Positions 40,001 through 44,826 of a DNA stretch of 44,826 nucleotides are shown here, in pieces. Source of the DNA: DASUKM01 sp036278735 (lineage in GTDB: Bacteria; Acidobacteriota; Vicinamibacteria; Vicinamibacterales; 2-12-FULL-66-21). The stretch spans positions 1 through 44,826 of the forward strand of contig DASUKM010000051.1 of assembly GCA_036278735.1 (NCBI GenBank), in the 5' to 3' direction. The notes beneath the pieces are model-generated. The model did not search any database, was not told the DNA's origin, and worked only from the letters and a program-made list of their open reading frames with translations. Position 1 is the first letter of the stretch, and every line of letters begins with the position of its first letter. The position numbers and the translations under genes were made by a program.

Positions 40001-42361
40001 TCAGGGCACGACCACGAACGACTGGGCCACGCTCCACGGCGAGATGGCGCCGCCCGCCCAGACCTGCGCCCAGTACGTGTACGCGCCCGTCGGCTCGTTC
40101 GCCGCCACCGGCCACGCGAGAGGAAACCATCCGTCCTGTCCGGGCGCGAGCGTGCTGACCGGGGCACTCCCCACCCAGTGCGATCCGCTCCACGATGGTC
40201 CGTCGACGAAAAACCAGACGGCGGCGCCGGCGGGCAGCGGAACCGTGCCGGTGTTCCGGACGTGCGCCCACAAGATCGCCGAACCGGCGCGCGGCACCGA
40301 GCCGCTGTTCACCGGATAGAGCGCCAGCACCGTCGCGGCGGGCACCGGTGCGGGCGCGACGGTGAACACCTGTGACGGGCTCGACCCTGAAATGCGGCCG
40401 CCATCATAAATGTAGGCGGCGTAGCTGTAGCTGCCCGGCATGGCGCTCGACGGCACGCGCCAGTCGAACGACGTCCACGCCGCGCTCCCGGCCGCCAGCC
40501 CTGCGAGGCTCGAGGCGCCCACCCAGTGATCGCCCGTCCACCCCGGGCCGTCCACGTACAACCACGCCCGGACGCTCGGCGCAAACGTCAGCGTGCCCGA
40601 GTTGGAGACGTGCGCCCACAGCCGCGCGGCCGTTCCCTGCGTCGCGCCGACGACGGGGTACAGCGCGAGCACGGTGGCCGTCTCGACGGGCGGCAGGGAG
40701 ACGGTGAAATCGCCCGCGGCGCTCCACGCGGATGCGGCCGCGAAGTTGCTGGCCTGCACCCAGAAGCGCGCCGAGCCCGCGACGAGCGCCACGCCAGGCG
40801 CGGCGGCACAGACGCCACTGCCGCTGGCGCATCCCGCCTGGGCGGCCGAATACGACTGCTTCACCCGTGTGGCGGTCGTATCGTCGACCCACAAGGCGTA
40901 CGAGGTCGCCCCGGTCACCGCATTCCAGACGAACGTCGGCGTCGCGGTCGTGATGGTCCCGGTGGGCGAGACGAGCGTCGGGGCCGCCGGCGCCAACGGG
41001 GAGTACAGGTACGCACTGATATGCGGATAGATCAGATCGAATCGTCCGTACCAGTCCGGGCTGGCGGGCGCTTCGCACGATGAGCCGCCGCCGGTCAGCA
41101 GACCAATGAGCGGTTGATTCGGCCAGGTGCCGCTGCGGAACAGGCCGGAGCCCGAACTTCCCGGTTCCGTGACGCCGCTGCTCCACCGCATTTCGATATG
41201 GCTGCCGCTCCCGGTCGCATCCGCGCCCCAGGCCGCAAGGCCGATGACCGTGCCGAAACTAATCTTGGTGTAGTCCCCTTCCGGATGGTGGATTCCGACG
41301 ACGGCCTCACCTGGCTGGGCCGCGGCCGTCGACCATCCGGCGAACGCCGCGCCGCCCGGCGCCGGATCGTTGAGACGGAGGAACGAGAAGTCGGAGCTGT
41401 TGACGTCGCCCGTGGCCAGCAGCGTGGCCCCATCCGGCAGTTCGACGACGTCCGACGGATCGCCGCCGCCGCACGTCTGGCTCTGATAGAACCAGTACGA
41501 ATGGATCGTACTCGCGGCGGCCTGCGAGCCGACGCAGTGATTCGCCGTCAGAAAGTACGGGATAGCCGAGGCGGCGTCGTTGTCGTTCATCAGCGTGCCG
41601 CTGCACAGATACGTCGCGCCCGCATCGGTGAACAGATATTCGGCGACGCCGGACGCCACCTGTCCCCACGTGCTCGCGTAGCCGCAGGCGATGTCTGTCT
41701 CGCACGATCCCGACAGCGGGTTCAACGCGGCGACGTTCCGCCACCCCGACCGGATGCTGCCGAGCAAGTGCGACACCTGCGGCACGCTGAAGCGCAACTC
41801 GCCCGGAGCCGCGCCCGTCGGCAGCACGAACTCGATGCCCGCGGCATCCCCCTCGATCACCGGCGACCAGAACGGATTCGCCGCCAGCATGTCCGCGGCC
41901 GCGTACGGTCCGTAGACGGTTTGCCCCGCGCGGCCGAAGAAGCGCACCTGCGTGCCGGCGGGCGCGCGATCGAGGAGGAGCGCCAGCCGCAGCGCGGCGG
42001 CGCCGGGAGACCGCACCATGACGCTCGCCGCCTGCCCGGACGCGACAGGCGTCCAGCGCAGGTGCTCGGGCGTCAGGGCGGCGGCGGCTGGCCCCGGCAG
42101 CGATCGCGGAAAGCCGACGAGCATCGGCGCCGATTGACGGCTGGCCGCCGCGCTCAATTCGCGAGCCGCGACCGGCGGCAGATCGACATGCGTCGCGCGC
42201 GCGCGCGATTCGGAGGACGCCAGGGCCGCATGGGTTTGAACGGCACGACCGGGCGCACGGGCTGACGGGATCGCCACCGCCGACCCCTGCGCGCGACCCA
42301 GGCCGCTGGTGCACAACACGACGAGGGCGCAGAGGGCAATCGCTCGGACGACGGTCACCAT
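40001..42361 (-). CDS. Secreted trypsin/lysyl-endopeptidase-like serine protease with two C-terminal domains
   Basis: A 786-residue exported protein with a signal peptide ending near residue 26 (LGRAQG). The protease domain spans about 215-450. The catalytic triad is His275 in LTANHC, Asp324 in SSDFSFLRL and Ser403 in EPGSSGSGLF; several cysteines (220, 226, 253, 276, 297, 429) fit disulphides as in lysyl endopeptidases. The N-terminal 200 residues are probably a propeptide. After a Fn3/Ig-like region (about 460-555) come two copies of a beta-rich domain at about 562-668 and 676-784. These contain DGP-W-G-HWVG and end in a Ser-Val-Ala-Gln-like strand. The next gene upstream ends with the same domain. 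The ATG at 42361 has GGTGAG upstream; the longer frame from 42409 is less likely. Confidence 0.88.
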   Translation of the reverse strand: MVTVVRAIALCALVVLCTSGLGRAQGSAVAIPSARAPGRAVQTHAALASSESRARATHVDLPPVAARELSAAASRQSAPMLVGFPRSLPGPAAAALTPEHLRWTPVASGQAASVMVRSPGAAALRLALLLDRAPAGTQVRFFGRAGQTVYGPYAAADMLAANPFWSPVIEGDAAGIEFVLPTGAAPGELRFSVPQVSHLLGSIRSGWRNVAALNPLSGSCETDIACGYASTWGQVASGVAEYLFTDAGATYLCSGTLMNDNDAASAIPYFLTANHCVGSQAAASTIHSYWFYQSQTCGGGDPSDVVELPDGATLLATGDVNSSDFSFLRLNDPAPGGAAFAGWSTAAAQPGEAVVGIHHPEGDYTKISFGTVIGLAAWGADATGSGSHIEMRWSSGVTEPGSSGSGLFRSGTWPNQPLIGLLTGGGSSCEAPASPDWYGRFDLIYPHISAYLYSPLAPAAPTLVSPTGTITTATPTFVWNAVTGATSYALWVDDTTATRVKQSYSAAQAGCASGSGVCAAAPGVALVAGSARFWVQASNFAAASAWSAAGDFTVSLPPVETATVLALYPVVGATQGTAARLWAHVSNSGTLTFAPSVRAWLYVDGPGWTGDHWVGASSLAGLAAGSAAWTSFDWRVPSSAMPGSYSYAAYIYDGGRISGSSPSQVFTVAPAPVPAATVLALYPVNSGSVPRAGSAILWAHVRNTGTVPLPAGAAVWFFVDGPSWSGSHWVGSAPVSTLAPGQDGWFPLAWPVAANEPTGAYTYWAQVWAGGAISPWSVAQSFVVVP

Positions 42362-42422
42362 GAGCTCACCGGGGTCGCCACGGTACCGCCGCCCGATCGA
42401 CACTGTCAAATCCCGGACCGCA

Positions 42423-44273
42423 TCACGGCGTGATCAGGAACGCCTGCGCGACGCTGAACGGCGAAATCACCCCCGTGGCCCAGACCTGCGCCCGATAGGC
42501 ATACGTGCCCGACGCCGCGCCGCCGGGGACGTTCCAGGAGAACAGGACCCAGGCCGCCGCGCCCGGTGCGAGCGTTCCGGTCGTCGTGCTGCCGACCCAG
42601 TGCGACCCGCTCCAGGACGGACCGTCGGCGTTGAACCAGACGGCCGCGTTCGACGGCAGCGCGACGGTGCCCGTGTTCTTGACGTACGCCCACAATTGCG
42701 CGGTGCCCCCCGCCGCCACCGATCCACCGTTCACCGGGTAGAGAGACACCACCGTCGCCTTCGGCGTGGGCGGCGGCGCCGGCTCGGTCACGCAGATCGC
42801 CTGCGCTCCGAGCGTGCCGCTCTGGCTCGCGCTCGACGTATTCGCGAACACCGCTCTCCACGTGGTCTCGCCGTCGGGCATCGACGACTGGACCACGAGT
42901 CGTGGGTTGCTGCTCGCGGCCCCGCCGCCCACGACCGCTTTGCCTGCCGGGCAACTGGCGGTGACGACCTGGGTGGCTCCCGCGGGCACGGTCGCGGCCG
43001 AAGACGACGAAGCCACTTCGCGCCCGGACGCGCCGGCGGCCCCCTGCGGCCCCGTCGCCCCGGCATCTCCCTTGTCGCCCTTGTCGCCCTTGTCCCCCTT
43101 GGTCCCTTTCGGGCCGGTGCTCGAGCAGGTGTTGATCCCCACGGTCGAGAGATTGTCGAGATTGGCGACCCAGGAACTGTCGTCGCAGGTCAGGGTGTCG
43201 ATCGCATTCCCCCCGGCCAGTGCGCCTGTGCCTCCCAGTACGAACATTGCCCCGCCGGTAATCGTCACGGGGGTGCCGCCGCCCGGGTCGATGAAGACGT
43301 TCCCCTGCAGGCCCACGAGCAGGCCGCCCAGGATCTGGACGCCGTTCTCAATAGCGGCGAAGGTGCTGCCGAACGCGACCTGACACTGCGCGGCGAACGG
43401 ATCGCAACTGTTGGTGCCCGTGTTGCCGTCGATCTCGACGGCGCCGTCGAGTTCCACCCTTGCCCCGCTGGCATCGATCCCCGCCGCCCCGTTGCCGTGG
43501 ATGTGAATCGGCGCGGTCGCATTCGTCTCCGCGCTGGCGACGAGCGACCCGTCGTTGATGGCGATCCCCTCGTCGTGGTTGCCCGAGATGTCGACGGGCG
43601 CGTCAGCCCCGTTGACGGTGTTCCCGATATGGACGCGACCTCCCGCTCCCACGTCGACGCCGGCACCGCCGTTGTTGCTAATCGTGACATTGACCAGTCC
43701 GACGCTGCCACTGTTCACCCAGATGCCGTTGGCACCATTGGCGGTGACGACGCTCGGCGCGCCCGTGAACGCCACCACACCACCGGCTGACACGGTGATG
43801 CCATTGTTCGTGGCGTGCTCGACCGTGACGCCGTCGAGGAGCAGATTCGAACCGAAAACACCAAGCTGGGCGAAGGGCACGTTGAAATCGAACGTCAGCG
43901 ACTTCAAGGTGATGTTGTTGGAATTCAGGAACCCGAAGTCCCTGGTGATGGTGGCGCCGCCGCTCCCCACAATCGTGAGGCGATTGAATCCCACGACGTT
44001 CACGGTCTCTGCGCTGCAGGTCCCGGTGATCGTGATCCGGTTCGGCCCGTTGCGATCGGCGATGGACGCCAGCGCCGTGCTGATCCGGCCGGTCGAACAA
44101 TCGACCGCGAGATCCTGCAGAACGCCGTTGGTCAGACACGCGCCGGTGCCGCCGTCGCTGCACGACGTCTGGTTGATGGTCGTCTGTGCCTCTGCCCGCG
44201 AAGCGCTACCCACCATCAGAAGCGCGAACGCGACACACCAGATCAAAGCCGGGACCAACCGGAATCGAACCAT
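42423..44273 (-). CDS. Secreted beta-helix protein with collagen-like segment and shared C-terminal domain
   Basis: A 616-residue protein. Signal peptide to about residue 29 (RAEAQ). Residues 75-360 show regularly spaced Asn/Gly/Val/Ile turns (TIVGSGGATITRD, NNGITVSAGGVVAF, GGAGVDVGAGGRVHIGN), as in right-handed parallel beta-helices. Residues 387-417 are ten Gly-X-Y triplets with GDK repeats, a collagen-like stalk. A small domain with CPAGKAVVGGG follows at about 440-495. The end (506-614) is the domain shared with the serine protease: GPSWSGSHWVGS and SPFSVAQAF. AAGGAGG at 44279-44285 is a strong Shine-Dalgarno six bases before the ATG. It probably faces outward and may bind carbohydrates or a surface. 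Function is inferred from architecture only. Confidence 0.85.
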   Translation of the reverse strand: MVRFRLVPALIWCVAFALLMVGSASRAEAQTTINQTSCSDGGTGACLTNGVLQDLAVDCSTGRISTALASIADRNGPNRITITGTCSAETVNVVGFNRLTIVGSGGATITRDFGFLNSNNITLKSLTFDFNVPFAQLGVFGSNLLLDGVTVEHATNNGITVSAGGVVAFTGAPSVVTANGANGIWVNSGSVGLVNVTISNNGGAGVDVGAGGRVHIGNTVNGADAPVDISGNHDEGIAINDGSLVASAETNATAPIHIHGNGAAGIDASGARVELDGAVEIDGNTGTNSCDPFAAQCQVAFGSTFAAIENGVQILGGLLVGLQGNVFIDPGGGTPVTITGGAMFVLGGTGALAGGNAIDTLTCDDSSWVANLDNLSTVGINTCSSTGPKGTKGDKGDKGDKGDAGATGPQGAAGASGREVASSSSAATVPAGATQVVTASCPAGKAVVGGGAASSNPRLVVQSSMPDGETTWRAVFANTSSASQSGTLGAQAICVTEPAPPPTPKATVVSLYPVNGGSVAAGGTAQLWAYVKNTGTVALPSNAAVWFNADGPSWSGSHWVGSTTTGTLAPGAAAWVLFSWNVPGGAASGTYAYRAQVWATGVISPFSVAQAFLITP

Positions 44274-44289
44274 GACAGCCTCCTTGGGG

Positions 44290-44375
44290 CCGATCTCGGA
44301 TGAACGAAGACGCGACGGCTTCGCCTGGCGAGCGAGGCTTCCGCGTAGAAGAATGCGTCACCGGCCCGAGATCGG
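44290..44375. promoter_or_regulatory. Long-range perfect inverted repeat upstream of the beta-helix gene
   Basis: CCGATCTCGG at 44290-44299 and CCGAGATCGG at 44366-44375 are exact reverse complements, 66 bases apart. They lie in the 150-base gap between the sigma factor gene and the beta-helix gene and could be two half-sites of an operator or the base of a leader RNA stem. No promoter is clear. Confidence 0.35.
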
Positions 44376-44393
44376 GGTCATGTGGCCCTGGGC

Positions 44394-44409
44394 GGCGACT
44401 TTTGTCGCC
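44394..44409 (-). terminator. Small stem-loop after the sigma factor gene
   Basis: GGCGAC-TTTT-GTCGCC (plus-strand reading) is a 6-bp stem with a 4-base loop about 14 bases after the sigma factor stop. No U-run follows on the minus strand, so termination is only possible. Confidence 0.3.
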
Positions 44410-44423
44410 ATCTTCGGCGTGTG

Positions 44424-44826
44424 TCAGCGTCTGCCGTCGGAAGGGGCCGTCAGTTCGCGTCGCAGCCAGGCGCGGGCGACGCTCCAGTCGCGCTTCACCG
44501 TCTTGGGCGAGATCCCCAGGACGCCGGCAGTCTCCTCAACCGTCAGGCCGCCGAAGTAGCGGAGTTCCACGATCCTGGCCTGCCGGACCGACAGGCGCGC
44601 GAGCCGGTCGAGCGCCTCGTCGAGCGCTTCCCACCGCTCGCTGTCGGCCGGATCGATGAGCGCCACGTGTTCGTCGAGCGGCACACGGCGTCGATCGGGG
44701 CCGCCGCGCTTGTCGCGCCGGCGGCTGCGGGCATAATCGACCAGCACCTGCCGCATCACGTGGGCGGCCGCCGCGATGAATCGTGCGCGATCCCCCGTGA
44801 GGACGCCCTGGGGCAGGAGCCGCAGG
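44424..44826 (-). CDS. ECF-type RNA polymerase sigma factor (5' end beyond the window)
   Basis: The C-terminal 133 residues are visible, reading into the window edge at base 44826, so the N-terminus is missing. Sequence before the internal GTG at 44759 continues the frame (GDRARFIAAAAHVMRQVLV, DYARSRRRDKRGG), which is the region 2-like start of this subgroup. Region 4 is complete: LSVRQARIVELRYFGGLTVE then GVLGISPKTVKRDWSVAR is the helix-turn-helix. The type matches the TIGR02999-like sigma factors common in Acidobacteriota and Planctomycetes. It is upstream of the secreted beta-helix gene on the same strand and may control it; that is inference. Confidence 0.85.
   Translation of the reverse strand, partial: LRLLPQGVLTGDRARFIAAAAHVMRQVLVDYARSRRRDKRGGPDRRRVPLDEHVALIDPADSERWEALDEALDRLARLSVRQARIVELRYFGGLTVEETAGVLGISPKTVKRDWSVARAWLRRELTAPSDGRR

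Overview
The window looks like a chromosomal segment of a high-GC member of the Acidobacteriota, most likely the Vicinamibacteria. This is an inference from a VWFA-related protein of the acidobacterial type (21995-24136), an ECF sigma factor of the acidobacterial/planctomycete kind at the right edge, mixed GTG/TTG/ATG starts, and abundant low-complexity intergenic arrays. No rRNA, tRNA, CRISPR array, prophage or insertion sequence was recognised. Most genes are housekeeping.

Layout. 1-5409 (minus): one tightly overlapping envelope operon: V4R-like protein, FlgO/TPR protein, NfeD protease, slipin, SPOR protein, Lnt. 5468-8868 (plus): mobA, argS and a class I amidotransferase-like hydrolase. 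9042-16569 (minus): an RlmD/TrmA-type methyltransferase, a conserved unknown, birA, nadC, valS and a response regulator. 16680-20375: the two methylmalonyl-CoA mutase subunits (minus), divergent from glutamate dehydrogenase (plus). 20391-27426: a GT-C-like membrane protein, a VWFA protein, two acyl-CoA dehydrogenases and a PRC-barrel protein. With the mutase these fit branched-chain amino acid or propionate catabolism. 27676-34246: a monoheme cytochrome-like protein, HIT hydrolase, HU/IHF protein, ribosomal protein S1, an H1-like/DUF6335 fusion and cmk. 34375-39906: a hydrolase, an RluB-type pseudouridine synthase, scpB-scpA, trpS and a site-2 protease. 40001-44826: two secreted proteins sharing a C-terminal domain, then a truncated sigma factor.

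The most unusual signal is not a gene. At least six intergenic arrays are built from different 7-nt units (TTTAGGC/TTTGGGC, CGGAGGG/CGGAAGA, GGAAACT/GGGAACT/GGGAGCT). In every case where an array touches the 3' end of a gene, the stop codon lies inside a unit or abuts it, and the G-rich strand is the sense strand. In two co-directional gene pairs (mcmA-mcmB and rpsA-HU) the arrays form inverted arms between one stop and the next start. Separately, palindromic repeats are inserted in frame in three or four proteins (TPR protein, ValS, ScpA, GT-C tail). Several genes also carry a -10-like TATNAT hexamer 5-11 nt before the start codon, suggesting leaderless transcription. The two adjacent secreted proteins at the right end share an undescribed ~105-residue C-terminal domain.

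All domain and function calls come from reading motifs by eye; no database search was run.
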